From assembly GCA_016716225.1 (NCBI GenBank), contig JADJWT010000001.1, positions 3,296,501 through 3,360,500 of the forward strand: a stretch of 64,000 nucleotides of DNA, in the 5' to 3' direction. The notes below the pieces were generated by a model. That model made no database searches. It was not told the DNA's origin and saw nothing but the letters and a program-made list of their open reading frames with translations. The translations under genes and the position numbers were made by a program. Below are positions 51,634 through 60,900 of this stretch, one piece after another (position 1 is the first letter of the stretch; every line of letters begins with the position of its first letter). This DNA comes from Ignavibacteriota bacterium. GTDB taxonomy: Bacteria > Bacteroidota > Ignavibacteria > Ignavibacteriales > Melioribacteraceae.

Positions 51634-52122
51634 TTAGTACCTCATATTATTTTGCATAACTTTATTATAAACTGTAAAATTCTTTTCATCTTTTACCGCG
51701 ATTAAATTTCTGCACTTATTGTTTTTTGGATCATTAAGATTTGAGATGTGAATCCACTCGCTGAATTCCAAAATAAGCTGATCATATTTAAACCTACCAG
51801 CGTTTGCCAAATAAATAATCTTATAAAATACATCTTCCACGTCAAAACCCGGAATTATAAAATCGGCTGCCTTACCTTGACAATGTTTTGAATTAAAACT
51901 TCCGCCGATTCTTGAATTTAATTCCTTGCTTCTGAAACCGGATGTAATGATTATTGGTTTATTGTAATAAGCCCTAATTGGCTCCAAGACATTTCTGCAT
52001 AATAATTTCATATTATTTATATGCTGTTGATTAGGAATATTTTTTATATTGAGCCTAACAGCGGTTTGAGATTTGTGGAATTCCGATAAATAAAAATGTT
52101 CTGAAAGTTGAATATCCGGCAT
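51634..52122 (-). CDS. Peptidase M15-type endolysin
   Basis: 162 aa. Peptidase M15_3 fold with zinc ligands H80 and D87 (S-K-H-C-Q-G-K-A-A-D) and H125 (S-E-W-I-H), plus I-I-T-S-G-F-R-S. The N-terminus (L-S-E-H-F-Y-L-S-E-F) is typical of phage-encoded L,D- or D,D-peptidases that cleave peptidoglycan cross-links at lysis. No signal peptide, so release would need a holin. It overlaps none of its neighbours and lies 1 nt after the zinc-ribbon gene. Confidence 0.9.
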   Translation of the reverse strand: MPDIQLSEHFYLSEFHKSQTAVRLNIKNIPNQQHINNMKLLCRNVLEPIRAYYNKPIIITSGFRSKELNSRIGGSFNSKHCQGKAADFIIPGFDVEDVFYKIIYLANAGRFKYDQLILEFSEWIHISNLNDPKNNKCRNLIAVKDEKNFTVYNKVMQNNMRY

Positions 52123-52123
52123 A

Positions 52124-52369
52124 TTAATTTTTATAAAAAATATTGAAAAATTTATGAGTAAGGATTTTAGAATAGTAAGAGCAGTTAGAGCAATAATATT
52201 TAAAATATCTGCTGTAGATTATTGAATAGATTTCAATAAAAGTAAAAGGGATTTTAATTGAGAATAAAACTTTTGCTTTTCTTACTTTAATAAATTTATT
52301 ACCGCAAAAAGAACATCTTTTTGAAGATTCTTCAATTAGCGGCGGAGTTAATATTTTCAAGTTTTTCAT
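52124..52369 (-). CDS. Zinc-ribbon protein, 81 aa
   Basis: 81 aa with C-S-F-C-G at ~19-23 and C-S-N-C at ~60-63, a four-Cys zinc ribbon. It overlaps the upstream gene by 38 nt. Function unknown. Confidence 0.55.
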   Translation of the reverse strand: MKNLKILTPPLIEESSKRCSFCGNKFIKVRKAKVLFSIKIPFTFIEIYSIIYSRYFKYYCSNCSYYSKILTHKFFNIFYKN

Positions 52370-53036
52370 AAATTTTTGTCGATGCCGAAAGATTTTTACC
52401 TTCCGTGATTAAAGTGTTAATTTCATTATATTCTTGATTAGAGAACAAAGAAACATTTTCGAGGAGCAATGTTTTTGTTTCTTTTGTTAAGAGTTCCTTA
52501 TCTGATGGAATAACTGAGGAGCTTTCTTTTTTTCTTTCTTTATTTCTTTCTTTAGACGAACCGTTACTTTCATCAAGATTTATTGTTATTGTATCGTTAC
52601 TTTCACCAAGATTTACTGTTAATGTACCATTACCTTCTTGATACTGTGTTGATACAGTATCGTTACCGCACTTATCGGCAGACAAGCCGTACCTATCGGT
52701 AGGCAAGCTGTAATGATTTGGTTTTGGTTCCGGAATTACGGAATCTTGAGGTTTGGGAACGAATTGGTGATTTTTCCAGCCATGAATTTTTATCACTTTT
52801 TCATCTGAAATAATAAGATTAAGATCGTGCAGATTTCTAATTGAATTGGATAAATAATCTTGAGTTAAATTATTGCATGGAAAAATTGATGCTTTAATAG
52901 AAAGAAGATCATACCAAAGTTTACCGTAGTCATCAGCGATAGAGAATAAACCAATAAAAAGAAGTTTCTCAAAATCGTTACATCTAAGAAACTTTCTGTT
53001 GGTCCATATGCTAGGATTTATCATTCGTTTGCGCAT
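52332..53036 (-). CDS. Phage replication-initiator-like protein
   Basis: 234 aa; the Met at residue 5 is an equally good start. The N-terminal ~110 residues (M-I-N-P-S-I-W-T-N-R-K-F, F-I-G-L-F-S-I-A-D-D-Y-G-K-L, R-N-L-H-D-L-N-L-I, G-W-K-N-H-Q) match the winged-helix domain of phage replication initiation/replisome-organiser proteins. The middle is low-complexity Asn/Glu/Ser/Lys. Residues ~115-128 (S-L-P-T-D-R-Y-G-L-S-A-D-K-C) are encoded by a duplicated palindromic repeat (52673-52710). Likely binds the element's origin. Confidence 0.65.
   Translation of the reverse strand: MRKRMINPSIWTNRKFLRCNDFEKLLFIGLFSIADDYGKLWYDLLSIKASIFPCNNLTQDYLSNSIRNLHDLNLIISDEKVIKIHGWKNHQFVPKPQDSVIPEPKPNHYSLPTDRYGLSADKCGNDTVSTQYQEGNGTLTVNLGESNDTITINLDESNGSSKERNKERKKESSSVIPSDKELLTKETKTLLLENVSLFSNQEYNEINTLITEGKNLSASTKIYEKLENINSAAN
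52673..52710. repeat. Mini-repeat inserted in frame in the replication gene
   Basis: Two adjacent copies of ATCGGYAGRCAAGC (cores CGGCAGACAAG at 52676-52686 and CGGTAGGCAAG at 52697-52707). The same core is at 45171-45181 inside attC10, 51462-51472 and, with one change, 23717-23727. Confidence 0.75.
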
Positions 53037-53298
53037 GAGTAACCGAATTTAATATGTGGAAGATTTCATTAAAATTGATTGGTGTAATGCTAATGTTGAA
53101 TTTTTCTTGAAAATATTTTTTGAATGATTCACGAAATTGAACCGAGTCAAAGAAATTATAGAGACGAAAATATTTTATATCGTTAGGATAAATTTGGTTG
53201 AAGGTCCATAAAACATCTTGATCAATTTCATGGAAATTTTTAATGTCTTTTACTTCATCCGAGATATTTAGGAATAAAGTTATGGGTTCGTTTTCCAT
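53011..53298 (-). CDS. Hypothetical phage protein, 95 aa
   Basis: 95 aa, aromatic-rich helical protein (Y-F-R-L-Y-N-F-F-D-S-V-Q-F). It overlaps the start of the replication gene by 26 nt and follows the next gene by 3 nt, so it is part of the early operon. Not recognised. Confidence 0.55.
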   Translation of the reverse strand: MENEPITLFLNISDEVKDIKNFHEIDQDVLWTFNQIYPNDIKYFRLYNFFDSVQFRESFKKYFQEKFNISITPINFNEIFHILNSVTHAQTNDKS

Positions 53299-53301
53299 TT
53301 A

Positions 53302-53643
53302 TTAATCCAAATTATTTAAGGTAGGTTCTTTAGATTCTTTGAAGTTTAATTCGTGCTGCAGAACTCCAATAACAGTATCACTATCAGAAATAATAAATCC
53401 GTTTTTATCGAGCTGGGTTGTTAGTTTAATGGATTTAATACCCGGATGTTTTTCTTTTATTTTATAGGAAATACTGCCGAAACGTTCATCCTTACTTGGG
53501 AAAATATTTATTTCCAAAGTAACTTGAGTTTCAACTCCATGATTTAAAGCTGAGAACTGTACCCGTTCAAAAGCTTTCTGCATATCGGCGGCGAGAGTAC
53601 CATCGCCGATTTCAAAAAATGCCATTTTTCTTTTTTCGTTCAT
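53302..53643 (-). CDS. Hypothetical phage early protein, 113 aa
   Basis: 113 aa. F-F-E-I-G-D-G-T-L-A-A-D-M-Q-K-A-F-E-R-V near the start and a beta-rich middle (V-T-L-E-I-N-I-F-P). The pattern recalls small conserved proteins in phage recombination/replication clusters, but I cannot name the family. Confidence 0.55.
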   Translation of the reverse strand: MNEKRKMAFFEIGDGTLAADMQKAFERVQFSALNHGVETQVTLEINIFPSKDERFGSISYKIKEKHPGIKSIKLTTQLDKNGFIISDSDTVIGVLQHELNFKESKEPTLNNLD

Positions 53644-53656
53644 TTAAGCTCCATAG

Positions 53657-54031
53657 TTAAAGTAATTTTAATTGATTTGGATCTTCTGTAGGAAAGGCTA
53701 AGTTTATCATTTTATCTATTTTGCCGGTTAAAGCAAGAATTGATTTAGCACGTTCTGAATAATAACTGCGACCATTGATTGCTTCGTTTCTATTTTTTGC
53801 GATGTAATAACCATTGCCGGAAGAAAAAACCAAATGAAAAGGCTTTTTTAAAAGTGAATAATAGATTTGATCATTTTGAATTTCTTTAAATAGAGATACA
53901 ATTTTCTTATTGTAGTTGAAAAAATCAGCTTCTTTGATTTTGTACTTATGGAAAAAGTAATAAGCATCAAGCGGTTTTTCAAAGGATGAAAAGTTTATAA
54001 GTTCGAATAAAAGAGTTTCTTTCGAAATCAT
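53657..54031 (-). CDS. Hypothetical phage early protein, 124 aa
   Basis: 124 aa, helical N-terminus and a beta segment with F-H-L-V-F-S-S-G-N-G-Y-Y-I-A. Not recognised. The 226-bp gap upstream (54032-54257) holds a 16-A run (from ~54042) and the inverted pair TACAGTAA/TTACTGTA, a possible terminator or operator. Confidence 0.55.
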   Translation of the reverse strand: MISKETLLFELINFSSFEKPLDAYYFFHKYKIKEADFFNYNKKIVSLFKEIQNDQIYYSLLKKPFHLVFSSGNGYYIAKNRNEAINGRSYYSERAKSILALTGKIDKMINLAFPTEDPNQLKLL

Positions 54032-54257
54032 ATCAGAATACCAAAAAAAAAAAAAAAATACAGTAAACGAGATTCCTAAAAAGTTTGGGTGCGGGTCAAA
54101 CTTTAGAAGAAAATAACGATTACTGTATTATTTATATATTAAAGATTTAATATAATAAAATATAAAATTAAATAAAGAAAATTTTTTATCTGCAATTGAA
54201 AAACTTGAAGATTTTTTTTTAAATGTATAAACGCAATAATTTCTATTGGATTCAATG

Positions 54258-54593
54258 CTAACCATCATTTTCAACCTCAAGGTTTGAATATCTTTTATGA
54301 CTTAATTTATTTGCCGTAATAAAGATTTTAAGATGCAGATTTGGATTTGACTGCAAAGACTCGATAAAATTATCCAGGTCTTTGCGATAAATTTTAGGTT
54401 TCTTATAACCGGGAAGAAATGTGAGTCGGATTAAGTTATGAGAAATAAGAAATCTAAGCCAAAAGATATTTATGTTAAGATAATTTGAAGCACCGGAAAA
54501 GTTAAATAAACCCCCCTTGAAATCATTTATTTGTTTTTCTAGTGCCTCAACTCTTTTAATTAGAGAAGAATTAGTTTTTTCGTTCAGTTCCAA
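54258..54593 (-). CDS. Excisionase-like HTH protein
   Basis: 111 aa. A coiled-coil start (L-I-K-R-V-E-A-L-E-K-Q-I) is followed by a MerR-like/HTH_17 winged helix: F-S-G-A-S-N-Y-L-N-I-N-I-F-W-L-R-F-L, then P-K-I-Y-R-K-D-L-D-N-F-I. Such proteins act as excisionases or directionality factors of tyrosine-integrase elements. It starts inside the RHH gene (23-nt overlap) and is the second gene of the early transcript. Confidence 0.7.
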   Translation of the reverse strand: MELNEKTNSSLIKRVEALEKQINDFKGGLFNFSGASNYLNINIFWLRFLISHNLIRLTFLPGYKKPKIYRKDLDNFIESLQSNPNLHLKIFITANKLSHKRYSNLEVENDG

Positions 54594-54729
54594 CTTTGGA
54601 GATTCCGTCTAAAATTATGGATTCAACGAAGTATTTAATTTTGAGATTATTGGTCTTTGTAAAGCGAGTAAGCTTTTTATGAACTTTTTTTGAGATTTGA
54701 ATAGTAGTATCTTGATTATTTGGATTCAT
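54571..54729 (-). CDS. Small ribbon-helix-helix-like protein, 52 aa
   Basis: 52 aa. AAGGTAAT ribbon upstream as ribosome-binding site. T-T-I-Q-I-S-K-K-V-H-K-K-L as the strand and first helix, then Y-F-V-E-S-I-I-L-D-G-I as the second helix: a CopG/Arc-like ribbon-helix-helix. First gene of the early operon, divergent from the Xre repressor, so it may work as a Cro-like or operon regulator. Confidence 0.6.
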   Translation of the reverse strand: MNPNNQDTTIQISKKVHKKLTRFTKTNNLKIKYFVESIILDGISKVGTERKN

Positions 54730-54880
54730 AATATTACCTTTATACTAAGATATATAAAAATATAGAAATAAATATCTAATAAGATATATAAATATAGCTA
54801 TAAAGATATTTACAAGCAAATTAATTATTCAAATAGATATATTATAAATTGCAACAAAATTTAAAAAAAGGGCGGGTAAT
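54730..54880. promoter_or_regulatory. Divergent early promoter/operator region
   Basis: Very AT-rich spacer between the RHH gene and the Xre repressor gene with repeated AAGATATATAAA/AGATATATAAAAATATAG-type boxes (54748-54810), likely repressor-binding sites in a lysogeny-type switch. AAAAGGGCGGG just before the repressor ATG is its ribosome-binding region. Confidence 0.5.
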
Positions 54881-55201
54881 ATGGAAGAATTCGATATTGA
54901 GGGATTCTCCGAACGGTTAAAAGAAATAGCAATTGTACAATTTGGCAGCATAAAAAATTTATCGGAAAAAAGTGGGGTTGCTAATATTTCTATGTATACT
55001 CAAAAAAACGCACGAGAGCCGAGAGCTTCGGTATTGGCAAAATTGGCAAACGTGGGCGTTGATGTAAACTATTTGTTAACGGGAAACGCTTCACAAATTA
55101 ATAGTAATACAAATGAGATTCATAAGCTAAAAGCAGAGATTTATGATTTACGTGAGATGGTGAATGATTTACGAAACAAAAATAAATCCATTGACAAATG
55201 A
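54881..55201 (+). CDS. Xre/cI-like repressor
   Basis: 106 aa. N-terminal helix-turn-helix over ~12-65 (F-G-S-I-K-N-L-S-E-K-S-G-V-A-N-I-S-M-Y, R-E-P-R-A-S-V-L-A-K-L-A, V-D-V-N-Y-L-L-T-G), then a C-terminal coiled coil (I-H-K-L-K-A-E-I-Y-D-L-R-E-M-V) for dimerisation in place of a peptidase domain. It likely keeps the early operon off and may control the integrase 27 nt downstream. Confidence 0.8.
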   Translation: MEEFDIEGFSERLKEIAIVQFGSIKNLSEKSGVANISMYTQKNAREPRASVLAKLANVGVDVNYLLTGNASQINSNTNEIHKLKAEIYDLREMVNDLRNKNKSIDK

Positions 55202-55228
55202 TTTGTTGAACAAATAAAAACTTTTTGT

Positions 55229-56203
55229 ATGGCTTCAATATTCTCTAAACGTGGCGAACTTTGGTTGGGGTGGATCGAACATCAAAACGGGAGCAAGATT
55301 CACCCGCAAATAAACTTAAATTTAGTCGACAATAAGCAGAACAGAAAAATAGCACTTGAGATAAAAAAGAAGAAAGAGTACGAATTAAAGCATACCGAAA
55401 TATTTTACGTAAAGAAATTAAAAGTTGCGGAAGCAAAAGAAACTTTCCTTGAAATTAAGAAGAAGAAAAAAAAGAATACCTTTCTAATTTATGATTATTC
55501 TTTGCAGAAATTGAATAATTATGATGAAAAATTTATTAACGAAATAAGTAAAAAGGATATTGATAAGATTGTAGAAATCTTAAAAACTGAGGGAAAGAAG
55601 GAACAATCAATTATCACATACTTAAAGCATATCAAAATATTTTTTGATTACTGTTTAAAAAACAAGTTAGTTACAAGTAATCCGGTAATAATTCCGAAAG
55701 CAACAATCAATAATGTAGTAAAAGTTATTAGTGATGATGAAATTAAGGAAATTTTAGAGTATTTTAGAGAAAGAAATAAAAAACATTATTATCTTTTAGA
55801 ATTATTGAATAATACGGGTTTGCGTGTAAGTGAATTGTTGAGTATTAAGTGGGAAGATATTAATTTTAATAAGAAAACAATAGTAATAAGAAATACAAAA
55901 GGGAACAGAGACGAAGAAATAATATTAACCGATACAGCAGAACGAATATTGAACGAAATGCCACGTGTTAATGAGCGGTTATTTGATTATAAGAGTAGAC
56001 AATCGTTAAAAGGCATAAAAAGAGAATTAGCTAAGTTCGGTTATTCATTTCATGATTTTAGGCGGACATTCGGAACAAGATGTGCAAGAATATTGAAACC
56101 TTATGAACTTAAAAAAGTAATGAGACACAAAGATATAAGAACGACTGATAAGTATTATATAAATATAGAGTTGGATGAAATAAGGAGTAAGATTAATTTT
56201 TGA
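55229..56203 (+). CDS. int: Tyrosine integrase of the tRNA-Pro element
   Basis: 324 aa. Arm-binding-type N-terminus, SAM-like domain (~85-160), catalytic domain with R199 (N-T-G-L-R-V-S-E), H275 and R278 (F-H-D-F-R-R-T), H300 (M-R-H-K-D) and nucleophile Tyr309 or 310 (D-K-Y-Y). It lacks the IntI patch, so it is distinct from the integron integrase. The stop codon adjoins the right arm repeat, and the attachment core is 109 bp downstream. Confidence 0.93.
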   Translation: MASIFSKRGELWLGWIEHQNGSKIHPQINLNLVDNKQNRKIALEIKKKKEYELKHTEIFYVKKLKVAEAKETFLEIKKKKKKNTFLIYDYSLQKLNNYDEKFINEISKKDIDKIVEILKTEGKKEQSIITYLKHIKIFFDYCLKNKLVTSNPVIIPKATINNVVKVISDDEIKEILEYFRERNKKHYYLLELLNNTGLRVSELLSIKWEDINFNKKTIVIRNTKGNRDEEIILTDTAERILNEMPRVNERLFDYKSRQSLKGIKRELAKFGYSFHDFRRTFGTRCARILKPYELKKVMRHKDIRTTDKYYINIELDEIRSKINF

Positions 56204-56222
56204 TGGTTGCAGATTGGTTGCA
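56204..56222 (+). repeat. Right arm-type repeat of the integrase
   Basis: Identical to 503-521 and in the same orientation; it begins at the base after the integrase stop codon. Confidence 0.6.
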
Positions 56223-56311
56223 GAAATTAAATAAAACTGTACAAAATTGTACAAAAACAGAAACAAGAAAAGAAAGAAAAGTAACAAATATTGCTAAAAT
56301 AGCATAAAAAT

Positions 56312-56360
56312 AAACTCGGAACGTAGCGCAGTCCGGTAGCGTACTTGAATGGGGTTCAAG
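56312..56360 (+). other. attR core within tRNA-Pro
   Basis: 49-bp copy identical to 390-438; here it continues into the intact 3' half of the tRNA. The element thus supplies the 5' half and the upstream region of the working tRNA gene. Confidence 0.9.
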
Positions 56361-56390
56361 GGGTCGCGGGTTCAAATCCCGCCGTTCCGA
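56317..56390 (+). tRNA. tRNA-Pro (anticodon GGG)
   Basis: Cloverleaf by eye: acceptor CGGAACG/CGTTCCG plus discriminator A; D stem GCGC/GCGT; anticodon stem CTTGA/TCAAG with loop ATGGGGT, anticodon GGG; variable GGGTC; T stem GCGGG/CCCGC with TTCAAAT. The A32-U38 loop pair is typical of tRNA-Pro(GGG). CCA is not encoded. Confidence 0.97.
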
Positions 56391-56426
56391 CTCTTAATCA
56401 TCTCTAACTAAATTTTCGGAAAAAAA

Positions 56427-57905
56427 TTGAAAATTGATAAACCTCAATGTCATTGTGGTATTTTTGGTATTTTTGGTGTAAAAAATCCCGCTGTTTATAC
56501 TTATTATGGTCTCCATTCACTCCAACATAGAGGACAAGAGGCGAGTGGAATAATTTCTGCTTCAAAGACTGATACCGGAAAAGTTAAATTTAATATTCAT
56601 AAAGGTATAGGATTAGTTTCAGAAGTGTTTTCAAATTCTGAAGTTTTTGAATCAAAATTATTAGGTTTTTCTGCAATAGGACATAACAGATATTCAACTA
56701 CCGGAGCATCTGAATCAGAAAAAAATATCCAGCCATTTAAAGTTAATTATAGAATGGGAAATCTTGCCATTGCTCATAATGGTCAATTGACAAATGCAGA
56801 TATAATTAGAAAAGAATTGATTGATGACGGAGCAATTTTCCAAACAACGAGTGATACAGAAGTAATTTTACACTTAATTGCAAGATGTAAACTTGCATCA
56901 CAAATTGATCAAGTTTTAGAAGCATTAAGAAAAGTTGAGGGAGCATATTCTGTTGTTATTCTAACTGATGATAAATTAATTGCTGCAAGAGATCCACATG
57001 GTTTTAGACCTTTGGTACTTGGCAAAATTGATAATTCTTTCGTTATTGCTTCGGAAACTTGCGCTTTCGATATAAACAGAATTGAATACATTAGAGATAT
57101 TGAACCCGGTGAATTAATAATTATTGATAAGGATTCTTCAAATGTTGAAGAAATTAAATCTCATAAAATAAATTCTGAAAAAGTTGAAAAGAAACATTGT
57201 GTTTTTGAGTTCATTTATTTTTCAAGACCGGATAGCAGAATATTTGGATCAAATGTTGATAAAATGAGAAGAAAGCTCGGAAAAGTTTTGGCAAGTCATC
57301 ATCCGGTTTTCCCCGATAAATCAGATGAAAAAGTAATAGTAATAAGTGTTCCGGATAGTTCAAATACAGTTGCTATTGGTTATCAAACTCAACTTGAAAA
57401 AATGGGAATTCGCTCAAAACATGAAATTGGATTAATTAGAAGTCATTATATTGGTAGAACATTTATTTTACCCGGACAAGGAAAAAGAGAAGTTGGTGTC
57501 AGAATTAAATTCAATACAGTAAAAGGTGTATTGGAAGATAAAAAAGTTGTTTTAATTGATGATTCAATTGTAAGAGGTACAACTTCTAAACAATTAATTA
57601 AGCTAATTAAAGAAGCTGGAGCGCGATCTATTCATGTAAGAATCTCATCTCCGCCAATTTTGCATCCATGTTACTACGGAATGGATTTTCCTTCATCTGA
57701 AGAATTAATTGCTAATAGATTTAATGGCGATATTAAGAAAATTGAAAATTATCTCGGAGTTGATTCTTTATCATATATGACTTTAGATCAAATGTTGGAA
57801 GCAATGGTTGATCATACACCAGATAATTTTTGTACAGCATGCTTTTCGGGAAATTACCCAGTTCCGGTAAATACTAATTTCGAAAAGTCAGCTTATGAAA
57901 TTTAA
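56427..57905 (+). CDS. purF: Amidophosphoribosyltransferase
   Basis: 492 aa; catalyses the first committed step of purine synthesis (PRPP + glutamine to phosphoribosylamine). TTG start with TCGGA upstream. Short propeptide, then the catalytic Cys10 in C-G-I-F-G, H-R-G-Q-E-A-S-G, G-H-N-R-Y-S-T-T-G of the Ntn glutaminase domain, and the PRPP motif V-L-I-D-D-S-I-V-R-G-T-T at ~374-386. Near-normal length. It overlaps the next gene by 11 nt. Confidence 0.97.
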   Translation: MKIDKPQCHCGIFGIFGVKNPAVYTYYGLHSLQHRGQEASGIISASKTDTGKVKFNIHKGIGLVSEVFSNSEVFESKLLGFSAIGHNRYSTTGASESEKNIQPFKVNYRMGNLAIAHNGQLTNADIIRKELIDDGAIFQTTSDTEVILHLIARCKLASQIDQVLEALRKVEGAYSVVILTDDKLIAARDPHGFRPLVLGKIDNSFVIASETCAFDINRIEYIRDIEPGELIIIDKDSSNVEEIKSHKINSEKVEKKHCVFEFIYFSRPDSRIFGSNVDKMRRKLGKVLASHHPVFPDKSDEKVIVISVPDSSNTVAIGYQTQLEKMGIRSKHEIGLIRSHYIGRTFILPGQGKREVGVRIKFNTVKGVLEDKKVVLIDDSIVRGTTSKQLIKLIKEAGARSIHVRISSPPILHPCYYGMDFPSSEELIANRFNGDIKKIENYLGVDSLSYMTLDQMLEAMVDHTPDNFCTACFSGNYPVPVNTNFEKSAYEI

Positions 57906-60900
57906 ACTTGCAATTATATTTTTTTTAACTTGCAATTATATATTTCCGCAAACTAAGTACTTTATAAAATATAAAGATCATGTACCTATTGAAGAATGCA
58001 AACAACATCTTTCCCAAAAAATAAAAAACGTAAAATTATCAAACCGATTTAATCAAACTCCCAAAAGCATTTATTCTAAAAATATATTTGATAGAATTTT
58101 CACTATTAACATTCCAAGTGACCAAGAATCAATATTATTAGAATTGAAAAGTAATTCTGAAATTGAGTATATACAAAAATCTGTAAACTATAAAATTGAT
58201 TTAGCTCCGATTGATTCTTTGTACGATGAACAATGGGGATTGCAAAATATTAATGCTGAGAAATCTTGGGATTTAATTCCGCAAAATTCAGAAACTATTA
58301 TTTTAGCTTTAATTGATACTGGAATAGATTATTTGCATCCCGATTTGAAAAATCAAATATTCAGAAATCAAGGTGAATTAGGAATTGATAAAAATGGAAA
58401 TAATAAATCAAATAATGGAATTGACGATGACGAAAATGGTTTTGTTGATGATTTTTCGGGGTGGGATTTTGTTAACAAGACTGAAATTTATAATTCTGAG
58501 ATTAATTATGATTTTACAAATTGGGATAACGATCCTATTGATGAACACGGTCACGGTACAAACATTGCCGGAATTATTGGCGCAGAACATAATGAAATTG
58601 GAATTGCTGGAATAAATCCAAAAATAAAAATATTAAATTTACGTGCATTTGATAAAAATGGTAATGGTGAAGAAGATGATGCCGCTTCTGCAATTATTTA
58701 TGCAGTAAATATGGGTGCAAAGATTATTAATATGAGCTGGGGTGATTCAGAATATTCTCAAGTTTTAAAAGATGTTTTAGATTTTGCATATTCAAATGGT
58801 GTAATATTGGTAGGGAGTTCCGGCAATTCTGGTTCCAATCTTCCACACTATCCTTCAAGTTTTTCTAATGTAATAAGTGTTGGTGCAATTCAGAAAGATA
58901 AAACAATAGCAAGTTTCTCAAACTATGGTTCTACAATTGATTTAGTTGCACCGGGTTCACAAGTAATTACAACAAATTTGAATAATAGTTACAAATCGGT
59001 AAGTGGAACATCTATTTCTACTCCGTTTGTTAGTGCAGCAATTTCAATTATTCTATCATTCAATAATTTTAACAACGAAGAAATTAAACAAATAATTAAA
59101 ACAACTTGTAATGATTTGGGTGAAGCAGGATGGGACGATAAGTTTGGTGCCGGAAATTTAGATTTAGAAAAAGCTTTAAAATTTTTATTACCTTCTGAAA
59201 TAAAAATTAACTATCCTCCAAATGAATTTTATACTTCTGAAGAAAATATTAAAATAAATATTTCTTGTATTTCACCAAGTTTCAAATCTTATAATTTGCA
59301 ATATGGTATTGGGCTTAATCCAACACGTTGGATTAATATTGATTTGCAAAATAATCAATACCAAATTTTGAATGAAGATGTTTATAGTTTTGATCTATCA
59401 AAATTAGTTGATACAACTTATACAATTCAACTTTATTTAAATACAATTGACAACAAGACTATTATTGAAAGATCTTATTTTACTATTGATAGAACACAAC
59501 CGGAAATTCTGTCATTTAGTTTCTCTACAATTATATTAAACGATGAAGAAACTTTGCAAGCTTCAATAATTTCCGATGATAAAACTTCTGCGCAAATATT
59601 TTTTAGAAATAAATTTTCAAATGATAATTTTCAATCAACCTATTTAGATGAATTTAATTCCGATATAAAAAATATTTCACAAAAACACTTTAGTTTTATT
59701 CCGACTAACCTAATTAAGAATAATTTAGATATTGAATTTTACTTTGTTGTTACAAATCAAGCTGGAAAACAAATTTTGATTAAGGATGGTGATAATTTTT
59801 TCACATCTGAAAACTCTTTTAAAAAAAATCTGCAAAGTTATGAAAAGAAAAATTATACAATTCAAAGTGGAAGAATTTTTCCTAATAAAATTAAATTTAA
59901 TGGATTGGAAAATAATTTTTTGCTTGTGAATGAAATTTTATCCGCAACCGATTTAAGTATTTTTGAATTTCAAAATTCTCAATTTGTAAAAGTAAATTCC
60001 TTGAAAAATCGTATTCCAATTTCTGTTGGTAATTTTAATGATAACGAAAATACGGAAATATTAAGTCTGTTTGTAAAAAGTGGATTTATTGAAACTCAGA
60101 TTGAAAATGGAAGTATTAATTTTAGAAATGTTTTTAATGATTCATCACAAACATTTTGGCCGGCTTTAGCAGAAAATATTGATAGCGATTCAAATATTGA
60201 AATTATTGCTTTCAGCGATGATCGAACAATTTCTATTTGGGAAGTTCAAAATGATTTTCAGATGATCAAAGAAAACGATTTACAAATTTATAATTCCAAT
60301 AATAATCAAAATTCAATTTTTAGAAATAATGAAATTTTAGTAGGAGATTTTGATAACGACTTAAGTAATGAAATTTGTGCATCGGATAATTTTGGAAATC
60401 TAATTTTTTATGAAATTAAAAATCATGGAAATTTTACAAATGATTTTTTGATTAAAATATTTTCCGGATATGAATCTCAAACCCAAATGGCAAAAGGAGA
60501 TTTTAACGGTGATGGAATTTTAGATATTGCTTCATTAACAAAAATTGATGATAAAAATTATGAATTACCGATTTTTCATGTTTCGGTTTTTTCATTTATA
60601 GAAAATAAATTTGAGCGAATTTTTGAGAAATCAATATTAAAAACGGATGAAAATTTTACAAGCAGTTTCGATAAATCATATTCATCTATAAGATTTGCAA
60701 ACATTATTGATGACGAAAAAGAGGAATTAATTATTTCTCAAAATCCGAATTTGTACATTTTTGAATTTGATGAAGAAATTGACAATTTAATTTTCCACCT
60801 GACAAACGTAAATTCGCAATCTATTTTTTGGGGAGATATTGACGAAAATGGAATAAATGAAATTGGTATTCCCCAAAATGATTTAATCAACTTTTTTGAA

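Larger units (their letters stand above)
390..56360. mobile_element. Integrated phage-like island (~56 kb) in tRNA-Pro, carrying an integron
   Basis: A perfect 49-bp direct repeat of the 5' half of tRNA-Pro occurs at both limits (390-438, 56312-56360). A tyrosine integrase sits next to the right copy and a divergent repressor/early-gene switch lies beside it. A second 19-bp direct repeat lies inside both ends (503-521, 56204-56222), as expected for integrase arm sites. Phage genes lie near both ends and in the middle (capsid, protease, TerL, portal, endolysin), so the repeat pair plausibly delimits one element. No tail module is visible. Whether the T9SS block (4.9-23.4 kb) and the integron (33.7-50.9 kb) are later insertions is inference. 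Confidence 0.8.

Noticed and set aside
55229..56203. The element integrase also acting as the integron integrase
   Set aside because: It lacks the IntI patch and sits at the tRNA core with its own arm repeats.
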